A DNA stretch of 17,213 nt from Candidatus Peregrinibacteria bacterium (GCA_016220125.1 JACRIF010000047.1:1-17213); one strand, 5' to 3'. Shown: positions 8,651 to 14,842, counted from the first letter of the stretch. The notes: a model not told the origin generated them from the letters alone. Made by a program: numbers and translations.

Positions 8651-8806
8651 TTATCGTATTTTTTTAAAATCAGCCCAGAGGGAGAAAACTCCCAATGCCA
8701 GAAAGAGGATGGCCTCGGGCCAATTGTGCCTTTGCAGGGCCTCGATCAGGGCGATGCCAAAGAAGAGGATGAAGACGGTGAGGTTGGCGTAGGGGATTTT
8801 TTTCAT
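8651..8806 (-). CDS. Small 51-aa membrane protein
   Basis: A short open frame starts at ATG 8806 and stops at TAA 8651. It begins MKKIPYANLTVFILFFGIAL, has a second hydrophobic stretch (AILFLALGVFSLW), and ends in a basic DFKKIR tail. The two hydrophobic segments separated by EALQRHNWPE suggest a helical hairpin in the membrane. It sits 11 bp upstream of the PHP gene on the same strand, and a candidate promoter (8815-8842) lies immediately before it. GAGG stands only three bases before the ATG, which is closer than a usual ribosome-binding site. No family was recognised. Its composition matches the neighbouring host-like genes. Confidence 0.6.
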   Translation of the reverse strand: MKKIPYANLTVFILFFGIALIEALQRHNWPEAILFLALGVFSLWADFKKIR

Positions 8807-8814
8807 ATGCCTCA

Positions 8815-8842
8815 ATTCTAAAGGCCAAACGACAAATTACAA
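8815..8842 (-). promoter_or_regulatory. Candidate sigma70-type promoter for the 51-aa protein/PHP operon
   Basis: On the minus strand TTGTAA (8837-8842) and TAGAAT (8815-8820) are separated by 16 bp. Initiation about seven bases after the -10 would fall near 8808, only a couple of bases before the ATG at 8806, so the transcript would be essentially leaderless. Assigned by consensus matching alone. Confidence 0.4.
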
Positions 8843-8866
8843 ATGAGAAATTCTTCCCCCACCGTC

Positions 8867-8886
8867 ATTCCCTAGTAGTCGGGAAT
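8867..8886. repeat. dRS3-like palindrome ATTCCC-N8-GGGAAT
   Basis: The 20-bp element matches exactly the ATTCCC-N8-GGGAAT form of the neisserial dRS3 repeat, part of a broad class of interspersed palindromes found in many bacteria. Outer arms CCGTC (8862-8866) and GACGG (8892-8896) extend the potential stem, and six T residues follow at 8898-8903. It could therefore resemble a terminator on the plus strand, but no plus-strand gene lies upstream. It sits between two divergent promoters. Confidence 0.65.
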
Positions 8887-8901
8887 CTGTGGACGGGTTT
8901 T

Positions 8902-8929
8902 TTGCCTTCTTCCCGCTTTTTGCTATAAT
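8902..8929 (+). promoter_or_regulatory. Candidate promoter with extended -10 for the NYN gene
   Basis: TTGCCT (8902-8907) and a perfect TATAAT (8924-8929) are separated by 16 bp. The -10 is preceded by TGC, giving an extended -10 (TGnTATAAT). Predicted initiation is near 8936, leaving about 39 bases of leader before the ATG at 8975. This is the best consensus promoter seen in the window. Confidence 0.6.
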
Positions 8930-8974
8930 CACCCTCTGTTTTGAATTTCGAGATTGTTTTGTATCCAGTTGAAT

Positions 8975-9490
8975 ATGAGTGAAAAAGGGCTTCATTATGC
9001 GTTTATCGATAGTCAAAATCTCCACTTGGCCATTCAGGGCCAGGGTTGGATTTTGAGTTACAAGCGATTTCGGCAATACCTCAAGGACAAATATAAAATT
9101 CAAAAGGCCTTCATGTTTGTTGGGCACCTCCCTGGGAATAAGTGGCTATACCGATTTCTTAAGAATTTAGGATATGAAGTCATATTGAAACCTACTCTTT
9201 TGCTTCCCAATGGAAAGGTTAAGGGCAATGTGGATACTGAACTGGTTCTCCACGCCATGATCGAATATTCGAATTACGATCGTGCGTTGATTGTGTCCAA
9301 CGATGGCGATTTCCATTGCCTTGTCGATTATCTGGATGGCAAGGGCAAGCTATTGAAGCTGATGATTCCGGATAGTCAAACGTATTCCTCGCTCTTGAAA
9401 AAATTTGGCCCCGCTCTAGTGTTTATGAATGGTTTGAGATTTAAATTGGAACACAAAAAAAGAGGCATTAACCTTCGGACGAAACCTTAG
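8975..9490 (+). CDS. NYN-domain (PIN-like, LabA/DUF88-type) putative ribonuclease
   Basis: Protein of 171 residues from ATG 8975. A TTG at 8954 in the same frame would add seven residues but is a weaker start. The NYN fold is indicated by FIDSQN (D12, N15), KGNVDTELVLHAM (K83, D87) and SNDGDFHCLV (D110, D112), which together give the acidic, metal-binding centre of PIN-like nucleases. Hydrophobic strands (KAFMFVG, YEVILKP, RALIVS) alternate with helices as expected. Such proteins are thought to cleave RNA in a Mg-dependent manner; the substrate is unknown. The gene stands alone on the plus strand with its own strong promoter. Its composition is somewhat more AT-rich than the PKD genes but not as extreme as the HEPN pair. 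Confidence 0.85.
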   Translation: MSEKGLHYAFIDSQNLHLAIQGQGWILSYKRFRQYLKDKYKIQKAFMFVGHLPGNKWLYRFLKNLGYEVILKPTLLLPNGKVKGNVDTELVLHAMIEYSNYDRALIVSNDGDFHCLVDYLDGKGKLLKLMIPDSQTYSSLLKKFGPALVFMNGLRFKLEHKKRGINLRTKP

Positions 9491-9608
9491 GTGTGTCCTC
9501 TCATCGTGATGTTTTGAAGGCTTTCCGCTAGGTGTGGTGTATGAACCACGGGCCGAATGCCTATGCAACTATCATATCAAATTTTAACGGGCAGTCAAAT
9601 TTTCAAAC

Positions 9609-9637
9609 TTGTGCCTCTCGCCACTATTCGGTATAGT
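9609..9637 (+). promoter_or_regulatory. Candidate promoter for the third PKD gene
   Basis: TTGTGC (9609-9614) and TATAGT (9632-9637) are separated by 17 bp. Initiation near 9644 would leave about 22 bases of A-rich leader (for example AAAACTAAAACAAAACCC) with no Shine-Dalgarno before the ATG at 9666. Confidence 0.5.
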
Positions 9638-9665
9638 GTTCACCGTAAAACTAAAACAAAACCCA

Positions 9666-11894
9666 ATGCTCGACGAATCCCAATCCAACCAAACTCCCAA
9701 GCCCGTGCCCATGGCTTCTTCGGGGACCGAAGAGACGATGCCCACGCCTCCGCCCGCCCCCGTGCCCACGAAAGCTCCGGCCAAGACCGGAGGGGCCGTT
9801 CCCGCCAAAAAAGGGAGCGCATTGCCCCCGCAGAAGATCGGGAAGGATGTGAACGCGCGCAAGAGCAATTCCAAATTCCTCATCACCATCGGCCTGACCT
9901 TGATCGGCCTGTTTGTCATGTTCATCGTCTTGATGGTCATGGTGATCGCCGGAGGCGGACAGGAAAGCCCGGTGCTCAAGGCCATGGGCCTGGACGCCAC
10001 GGGGATCAAGGGCTTTTTGCTCGCGGTCGTGAACCTGTCGTTCGGCGCGATCGCCCTTTTGTTCTTCGTGTTCATCGTGATCGGCATTTTCCGCTGGCTC
10101 TTCGCCAAAAAGGGCGACAAAGAGGCGCGCGGCCGAGGCATCCGCATGTTTTTCCTGGGCCTCATCCCCATGATCATCATCCTGATTTTGTGGCTGATCC
10201 TCTTCAACTTCATCAACAAGATCGAAATCGTGTCGGCCATCGGCAAAGAGGAAATTATGGTGGTCACCCCGACCGATCTCAGCAATCTGGTCGCCCCGGT
10301 CGAAGTGACTTTCAGCTCCGAGAACGTGGTGAAGGCCATTCAGCGTCAAAAATTGCAGGTCGTGGATGTGACGTGGGACCTGAACGGCGACGGCACCTAC
10401 GAGTCCTCGCCCAAAGAGTTCACCGTTTCCTCGCTCTACACCACCAAAGGCACGGTGAATGTCGGCCTCCAAGTGAAAATCAACAAGGCGGACGGCACCG
10501 AAGACACGCCCCGCCAGTACTTCTTCCCGTTGCCCATCCCCAACGCCGTGTTCGGCGCGGTTCCCCCGAACGGCACCGCCCCCTTGGCCGTGCAATTCGA
10601 CGCGACTGACCTGATCCCCGCGGGCAAGAAGATCCAAACGTTGGATTGGGATTTCAATGGCGACGGCACCTACGAGGTGACCGGCAAGGACGCGCTTCGC
10701 CCCCGCTACACGTTTGAAACGGTCGGCAAGTTCGGCGTTCATTTGCGCATGATCGACGAGAACAACGTGGTCGAGAACTACACCCGCGACATCGATGTCA
10801 CCCTCAGCGAGAAACCGTTGCTTTCCGCGGTCATCGACGCGAGCCCGGGACTTTCGGGCCCCATCCCGCTCCAGATCCAGTTCGACGCGAGCAAGAGCGA
10901 GAGCCTGAAAGGCCAAATTACGCGCTACGAATGGAATTTCGGCGACGGCTCCGCGCTTCAGGTCGGCCGCGCGGTGTCGCACGTCTACAACAATCCCGGC
11001 CTCTTCACGGTCACGCTCAAGGTGGTCGAGGACAGCGGCCAGGAATCTGTGAGCACCGTCCAAGCCGAGGCCAAGGCGCTCGCCTCGCCCCCGGTGGCGG
11101 CCATCACCACCCTGCCCTTGCCCGATCCGAAAGGCATTGTGAACGGTAATGTGCCGCTCAAGGTCGCGTTCGACGGCTCCGGCTCCACCGACCCCGACAA
11201 GGATATCGTCGACTACGAGTGGGATTTCGGCATCGAGGGCGCCAAGCAATCGGGCCAAAAGGTGGAATACACCTTCGAGAAGGCCGGCACCTATATGGTC
11301 AGCCTCCTGACGCGCGATTCCGCCAAGCTTGAAAACAAGGCCACGGTCCAAGTGGTCATCGCCGAGCCCGGCGTCCAGTCGGTGATCAAGGCCACCCCGG
11401 AAGAGGGGACCGCTCCGTTGGTGGTCCAGTTCGACGGCTCCTCCAGCAGCGCCTTCAACGGCAAGATCGTGAGCTACGAGTGGAACTTCGGCGACAAGTC
11501 GCCCTCCACCATCACGGGCGCGCAGATCTCCCATAAATACAACGACGTGGGCACCTACACCGTGAAGCTCAAGGTGGTGACCAATATGAACGAGAACGGC
11601 ACCAGCGAGAAATTGGTGTACGTGCGCGAGATCCCGCTCAAGGCCTGCTTCGCCCCCAGCCGGCACAACGGCCTCGCTCCGCTCACCGTCACCTTTGACG
11701 CGCTCTGCTCCACGGGTCCGGTCAGCAAATACACGTGGACCTTCGGCGATGGCGAAACCAGCGACGTCCGCAAGCCGAACCACACCTTCGAGAACCCCGG
11801 CACGTTCAACGTCACCCTCGAGGTGGCCGACGACAAGAGCAATGTCAGCACCTACAGCGACGTGATCGTCGCGGAAGGCCAAGTGCTCCCTTAA
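9666..11894 (+). CDS. Multi-PKD membrane protein with three N-terminal transmembrane helices
   Basis: Protein of 742 residues from ATG 9666; in-frame TTG 9609 lies within the predicted -35 element and is rejected. The first 65 residues are Pro/Ala/Lys-rich and probably cytoplasmic. Membrane helices lie at about 70-96, 115-145 and 160-184, the second loop being strongly basic (FAKKGDKEARGRG). An odd number of helices with a cytoplasmic N-terminus puts the rest outside. Six PKD repeats follow, marked by Trp at about 237, 328, 423, 519, 606 and 691 (WDLNGDG, WDFNGDG, WNFGDGS, WDFGIEG, WNFGDKS, WTFGDGE). The last repeat has C661 and C681, which may pair. PKD repeats act as extended rods or protein/carbohydrate-binding modules. 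It is followed after 27 bp by a 34-aa membrane protein. Specific function is unknown. Confidence 0.85.
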   Translation: MLDESQSNQTPKPVPMASSGTEETMPTPPPAPVPTKAPAKTGGAVPAKKGSALPPQKIGKDVNARKSNSKFLITIGLTLIGLFVMFIVLMVMVIAGGGQESPVLKAMGLDATGIKGFLLAVVNLSFGAIALLFFVFIVIGIFRWLFAKKGDKEARGRGIRMFFLGLIPMIIILILWLILFNFINKIEIVSAIGKEEIMVVTPTDLSNLVAPVEVTFSSENVVKAIQRQKLQVVDVTWDLNGDGTYESSPKEFTVSSLYTTKGTVNVGLQVKINKADGTEDTPRQYFFPLPIPNAVFGAVPPNGTAPLAVQFDATDLIPAGKKIQTLDWDFNGDGTYEVTGKDALRPRYTFETVGKFGVHLRMIDENNVVENYTRDIDVTLSEKPLLSAVIDASPGLSGPIPLQIQFDASKSESLKGQITRYEWNFGDGSALQVGRAVSHVYNNPGLFTVTLKVVEDSGQESVSTVQAEAKALASPPVAAITTLPLPDPKGIVNGNVPLKVAFDGSGSTDPDKDIVDYEWDFGIEGAKQSGQKVEYTFEKAGTYMVSLLTRDSAKLENKATVQVVIAEPGVQSVIKATPEEGTAPLVVQFDGSSSSAFNGKIVSYEWNFGDKSPSTITGAQISHKYNDVGTYTVKLKVVTNMNENGTSEKLVYVREIPLKACFAPSRHNGLAPLTVTFDALCSTGPVSKYTWTFGDGETSDVRKPNHTFENPGTFNVTLEVADDKSNVSTYSDVIVAEGQVLP

Positions 11895-11921
11895 TTCCCC
11901 GCATAAACTTTTCCTCCTTAT

Positions 11922-12026
11922 ATGAAGAACAAGAAATGGGTCAAAATTTTCATCTACTTCGTCCTGGGTGCTCTGCTCCTCTCGCTTTTTGCCCCCTTGA
12001 TCGCGAGCTATAGCAGCCCGGTTTAG
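11922..12026 (+). CDS. 34-aa single-helix membrane protein
   Basis: An ATG at 11922, 27 bp after the PKD gene stop, opens a 34-codon frame ending TAG at 12026. The peptide begins MKNKKWVKIFIYFVLGALLL and continues into a hydrophobic segment ending near LIASYSSPV. A basic start followed by one helix gives an N-in single-pass topology. The layout recalls Prli42/DUF4044-type miniproteins of Firmicutes (short, Lys-rich start, one helix), but this is resemblance of pattern only. No Shine-Dalgarno is present; the bases before the ATG are instead CCTCCTT (11913-11919), which is like the anti-Shine-Dalgarno. Translation may be coupled to the PKD gene. Confidence 0.6.
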   Translation: MKNKKWVKIFIYFVLGALLLSLFAPLIASYSSPV

Positions 12027-12059
12027 CACGTATAGGTTTGAAATCGTAACGCCCTGACT

Positions 12060-12079
12060 TTCCCCGCTGTCGCGGGAAT
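12060..12079. repeat. Degenerate dRS3-like palindrome
   Basis: TTCCCC-N8-GGGAAT, with the right arm matching the dRS3 form exactly and the left arm differing at two bases. The inner stem CCCGC/GCGGG (12063-12067 with 12072-12076) makes a tight hairpin. It lies 34 bp after the 34-aa gene and could also serve as a processing or pausing site. Confidence 0.5.
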
Positions 12080-12096
12080 TAATTTTGCTCTGTGCT

Positions 12097-12147
12097 GGAT
12101 GCCGCTCGCCGCGGCCGGCATCCGCTTTTGTGCGGTCAAAAGCGGAT
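12097..12147. repeat. Two overlapping, mutually exclusive hairpins
   Basis: GGATGCCG (12097-12104) pairs with CGGCATCC (12116-12123). ATCCGCTTTTG (12120-12130) pairs with CAAAAGCGGAT (12137-12147) around a six-base loop. The two stems share ATCC at 12120-12123, so only one can be complete at a time, as in an antiterminator/terminator switch. Equally, they may be adjacent repeat palindromes that happen to abut. Confidence 0.6.
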
Positions 12148-12158
12148 TGAAAACCCGC

Positions 12159-12228
12159 CCGGGGGTTTGTGATTCACCTCCCGGCGTTTTCCTTTCATCG
12201 ACGATGCGGTTCAGCACAAACCCCCCGG
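12159..12228. repeat. Long-range stem enclosing a 43-base loop
   Basis: CCGGGGGTTTGTG (12159-12171) pairs with CACAAACCCCCCGG (12215-12228), perfect apart from one extra base in the C run. The enclosed loop contains a small palindrome, CATCG-A-CGATG (12196-12206). The length and quality of the outer stem are unlikely by chance and suggest either an RNA fold or a mobile-repeat terminus. Confidence 0.6.
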
Positions 12229-12263
12229 TCCCCCCGTGCCGAGAGACGACGGGATTCGGGATT

Positions 12264-12278
12264 GGGGCGCTTCGCCCC
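12264..12278. repeat. Short GC-rich hairpin
   Basis: GGGGCG and CGCCCC flank a three-base CTT loop. It is one of the series of GC-rich stems in the spacer before ftsQ. There is no following T-run on either strand, so it is not a typical intrinsic terminator. Confidence 0.5.
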
Positions 12279-12440
12279 ATTCTCGTAAGCTCGAAGGAAT
12301 CGCGCATTTATTGCACACGCCCTTGGATGAACAACGGTTGTAAAAGGGCAATACGGGGTCCGGGGACCCGTGGCCGTGATTGAAGGTGGTTCTTGGCCTT
12401 TCGATGGTCACACGGCTCATGGGCCCCGGCGTGTTTTTCC

Positions 12441-12470
12441 GGGGGCTTTTTGCACGCCCAAAAAGCCCCC
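12441..12470. repeat. Perfect 11-bp inverted repeat, terminator-like
   Basis: GGGGGCTTTTT (12441-12451) and AAAAAGCCCCC (12460-12470) flank an eight-base loop. The T-tract lies inside the stem rather than after it, so it differs from a standard intrinsic terminator. It is one of the strongest dyads in the window and lies about 110 bp before the ftsQ promoter, where it could insulate ftsQ from upstream transcription. Confidence 0.6.
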
Positions 12471-12556
12471 GCCCGCCCGGCGAGGGCAAAACAAACATAA
12501 AAATCCCGCCTGCCGAATTCCCGCATCATGCCTTTTATGCGAAAGTGCTTGGTGAT

Positions 12557-12623
12557 AACAAGGGTTCAGCCTCCATGCTTTGACGTGGGTGGACACGCGT
12601 TGTATCGTGATGACACCCTTGTT
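12557..12623. promoter_or_regulatory. 9-bp inverted repeat flanking the ftsQ promoter
   Basis: AACAAGGGT (12557-12565) and ACCCTTGTT (12615-12623) are exact inverted copies separated by 49 bases. They bracket the predicted -35 and -10 elements. Position and symmetry fit operator half-sites or a stem in the leader RNA; no regulator is known. Confidence 0.4.
12580..12608 (+). promoter_or_regulatory. Candidate ftsQ promoter
   Basis: TTGACG (12580-12585) and TATCGT (12603-12608) are separated by 17 bp. Initiation near 12615 leaves a leader of about 24 bases with no Shine-Dalgarno before ATG 12639. This supports starting ftsQ at 12639 rather than at the upstream ATG 12528. Confidence 0.5.
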
Positions 12624-12638
12624 TCTCATATCTCGAGC

Positions 12639-13709
12639 ATGCCTTTTTGGAAGCGAAAACCCAAACGGCTCTATGTCCCGGTCAAGTCGAGCTGGTACAC
12701 TCGCCCCCGTCGAAAAGGGGCGGTCAAAACACGCAACGCGACCGTGCTTGAGAAGCGGGGCATGATGGGCTTTGTGAAGGAGGTGGCGAACAAGTCGGCG
12801 TTTTGGGTGGTGTCGATTTTGGGGGTGGTTGGCCTGTTCATGGTTCTCTTTTTTTCCTCGTATTTTTCGATCAAAAGCATCGAGGTGGATCGGGAAAATT
12901 TCAACATCGACAGCGCGAAAATCGAAAACAGCTTGAGCGTTTTTGTGGGAAAGAACCTTATTTTTTTCCCCAAAAGCCGAATTCAAAACGTGGTTCTGAA
13001 GGGGTTCCCGGAATTTTCGGGGGTGGAAATCAAAAAACTGTTTCCCTCCAAAATCAAAATCAAGCTGACCAGTTATCCGATTGTGGCCAATCTGAGAGCC
13101 TATTACGTTTTGCCCCCGGCGGAGGAGCCCCCGGCGGAGGACTTCACGGAGCTCAACAAGGCGATCGAAGAACTGTCGACCGTGGACCCCACCATCCTTT
13201 CGGCCCAGGCCAATCCTTTGGAGGACAAAAACGCCTCTAAGGGCATCTTTAGTCTGGACGGGCAGAGCGAGGGGCCTGTCGCCTCCGAGCAGAAAGGCCT
13301 TCTCAATGAAATCGGCCAGGCAATCTTTGATCAAGAGGAAAACCTTGAGCTGATGTCGATTGTGGTCAGGGGGTTGACCCAGCCCGTCGAAGATCGGGAA
13401 TTCGCGATTCCCACAAAAACCATGGATTACATCCTAGGCGCGGTGCGCTATTTCACCAATGCGGTTGGGTTGGAAGTCTTGAACGTGGAATATTTCACGT
13501 TTGCCAACGAGATCCACCTCAAGGCAAAAAACGGCTTGGTGGTTTGGATCAGCGTCGATCGGGATTTCAAGGTCCAGCTCGACAAGCTCAAGACCATCTA
13601 TGAACCGGCGGAGCTGAACAAGGTGGATTTGGCCTACATCGATTTGCGCGTGAAGGAAAAAGTGATCTACTGTCTCCGCGGATCGAAATGCGACAAGAAG
13701 GCAGATTGA
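12639..13709 (+). CDS. ftsQ: Cell division protein FtsQ
   Basis: Protein of 356 residues from ATG 12639. FtsQ is a single-pass divisome protein that links early and late septum components. The N-terminal 50 residues are strongly basic and cytoplasmic, followed by one helix at about 54-75. Residues 77-150 form the POTRA domain (FSIKSIEVDRENF, VGKNLIFFP, FPSKIKIKLTSYPIVA). The C-terminal beta domain ends with AYIDLRVKEKVIYC (332-345), the usual FtsQ finish. Between them lies an unusual acidic, proline-containing insertion at about 158-200, before the IFSLDGQ strand. The same frame is open back to 12528, but that part overlaps the predicted promoter and has no FtsQ character. The gene ends in TGA. 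It stands upstream of other peptidoglycan genes rather than among mur/fts genes. Confidence 0.85.
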   Translation: MPFWKRKPKRLYVPVKSSWYTRPRRKGAVKTRNATVLEKRGMMGFVKEVANKSAFWVVSILGVVGLFMVLFFSSYFSIKSIEVDRENFNIDSAKIENSLSVFVGKNLIFFPKSRIQNVVLKGFPEFSGVEIKKLFPSKIKIKLTSYPIVANLRAYYVLPPAEEPPAEDFTELNKAIEELSTVDPTILSAQANPLEDKNASKGIFSLDGQSEGPVASEQKGLLNEIGQAIFDQEENLELMSIVVRGLTQPVEDREFAIPTKTMDYILGAVRYFTNAVGLEVLNVEYFTFANEIHLKAKNGLVVWISVDRDFKVQLDKLKTIYEPAELNKVDLAYIDLRVKEKVIYCLRGSKCDKKAD

Positions 13710-13744
13710 TTCCAAATGGACTACAAACAGAGTTCATATGGATC

Positions 13745-13782
13745 ACCAATGGATTTTTACCGTCAATTGGTTGTCCATTGGT
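13745..13782. repeat. 9-bp inverted repeat between ftsQ and the carboxypeptidase gene
   Basis: ACCAATGGA (13745-13753) and TCCATTGGT (13774-13782) flank 20 bases. An outer GACTAC/GTAGTC pair (13719-13724 with 13781-13786) overlaps it. The 130-bp spacer reads like a degenerate run of the ATTGGT/AGTC words found in low-complexity intergenic repeats. It could form a weak terminator after ftsQ, though no T-run follows. Confidence 0.45.
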
Positions 13783-13839
13783 AGTCGATCGGTCATCGGG
13801 GGCTAGTGGAGGGGCTGAAAGTAGCAATAATCCATTTCA

Positions 13840-14724
13840 ATGTTTCGTAGCTTGATCGCCTTACTGCTGGTGGCCGGGTGGGGGGCCGGGATTCCCGTGG
13901 CAACCCCCAAGGCCAAAACATTTGATCCGGTTTCCATCCTGGAGGTTCAGCCGATTCCCAAGGCGGCCGACGGGGCGAGCGTGCCCATGATCGAGGCGAA
14001 ATCCGCTCTGTTGATGGATGTGGATTCCGGCATAGCACTGTTCCAAAAGGATGCGGATAAGCGAATCCCCATGGCCAGCCTGACCAAGATCATGACGGCC
14101 ATTTTGATCCTGGAATCCCACAAGTTGAGCGAGGTGGTCACGATCGAGGATGACTTCAACCGGGCTCCCGAGTTGGGGGTTCGCATCTGGCTTCAGCAAT
14201 ACGAGAAAATCACCGTGGGCGACCTGCTCATCGGTCTGTTGGTCCCGTCCGCGGGCGATGCGGCCATGGCGTTGGCAAAGCACCACAGCGGATCCGTCGA
14301 ACAGTTTGTGGAGGCCATGAACGCCAAGGCAACCGAGCTCCATTTGTCGAACACCCATTTCCGCAATCCGATCGGACTCGATGAGGAGGGTCATTATTCC
14401 ACGGCCTTCGACCTGGCCACCTTGGTCCGAAGCGCCTTGCGGTTTCCCGACTTTCGCCGGATCGTTCGACTATCCTCCGCGACCATCGCCTCGACCAACG
14501 GCAAGATCAGCCACTCCTTCAAAAGCACGGATGAGCTGTTGGGGAATTATCTGGGCATCTATGGGGTGAAGACCGGCACGACCGACGGCGCGGGGCAATC
14601 CGTCATCAATTTGGCCCGCACCCCAAGCGGCAAAGAGGTTTTGTCCGTGATTCTGGACAGCCCGAACCGTTTCCAAGAGAGCAAGAGCTTGATTGATTGG
14701 TCATTTCGCAATTTTTCATGGTAA
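13840..14724 (+). CDS. Serine-type D-Ala-D-Ala carboxypeptidase (peptidase S11, PBP5-like)
   Basis: Protein of 294 residues that trims the terminal D-Ala from peptidoglycan stem peptides outside the membrane. The signal peptide or anchor is about 1-20. The catalytic S-x-x-K motif is S80-L-T-K83 and the KTG motif is K244-T-G246. The second motif, normally S-x-N, reads S137-A-G139-D140, so the usual Asn is Gly. The overall layout (ALLMDVDSG, RIPMASLTKIM, GLLVPSAGDAAMALA, NPIGLD, VKTGTTDGAG) is clearly S11. It ends soon after the catalytic domain and lacks the long C-terminal beta domain and amphipathic anchor of E. coli PBP5, so the N-terminal segment may hold it in the membrane. No Shine-Dalgarno precedes the ATG. 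Confidence 0.9.
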   Translation: MFRSLIALLLVAGWGAGIPVATPKAKTFDPVSILEVQPIPKAADGASVPMIEAKSALLMDVDSGIALFQKDADKRIPMASLTKIMTAILILESHKLSEVVTIEDDFNRAPELGVRIWLQQYEKITVGDLLIGLLVPSAGDAAMALAKHHSGSVEQFVEAMNAKATELHLSNTHFRNPIGLDEEGHYSTAFDLATLVRSALRFPDFRRIVRLSSATIASTNGKISHSFKSTDELLGNYLGIYGVKTGTTDGAGQSVINLARTPSGKEVLSVILDSPNRFQESKSLIDWSFRNFSW

Positions 14725-14760
14725 ATGTCAATTTGAAAGGATAGTCTGATAAAGAAAACG

Positions 14761-14769
14761 TGGTAAAAT
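14761..14769 (+). promoter_or_regulatory. Possible extended -10 element upstream of the M23 gene
   Basis: TGGTAAAAT fits an extended -10 (TGn followed by TAAAAT), without a good -35 at normal spacing. It would give a leader of roughly 200 bases that includes the hairpin at 14843-14879. A competing candidate is TTGGCA (14864-14869) with TATTCT (14886-14891), 16 bp apart and closer to the gene. Neither is secure. Confidence 0.3.
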
Positions 14770-14842
14770 AGCATACGAAATTGCTAAAGCTGAGTGGAAG
14801 ATTCAGGCCCTTATTTTTTTCGGTTGGAATTTGTAAGTTGGA

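Larger units (their letters stand above)
12027..12638. other. 612-bp palindrome-dense GC-rich spacer upstream of ftsQ
   Basis: No convincing protein gene is present: open frames on both strands here are short, rich in Pro/Arg/Gly/Cys and unlike known families. The stretch instead contains many strong inverted repeats, listed separately, with several G/C runs. Its first 130 bp read on the minus strand as peptides of the IPA-x-AGI type, which are typical by-products of dispersed palindromic repeats in many bacterial genomes. The last 60 bp hold the candidate ftsQ promoter. I compared it with RNase P RNA, tmRNA and SRP RNA signatures and saw none. It may be a repeat cluster, a structured non-coding RNA, or both. 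Confidence 0.6.

Noticed and set aside
9651..12029. 792-codon open frame on the minus strand
   Set aside because: Antisense to the third PKD gene and explained by its codon bias; no recognisable domain despite its length.
12099..12555. Several 60-95 codon frames on both strands in the spacer before ftsQ
   Set aside because: Compositions are Pro/Arg/Cys/Gly-rich, the frames overlap each other and run through strong palindromes; these are typical translations of dispersed repeats.
12528..12638. N-terminal extension of FtsQ from the upstream ATG
   Set aside because: The 37 extra residues have no FtsQ character and overlap the predicted promoter; the basic start MPFWKRKPKR at 12639 fits better.
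12027..12638. RNase P RNA, tmRNA or SRP RNA
   Set aside because: None of the conserved core words or the tag-peptide region could be found on either strand; the stems do not match those folds.
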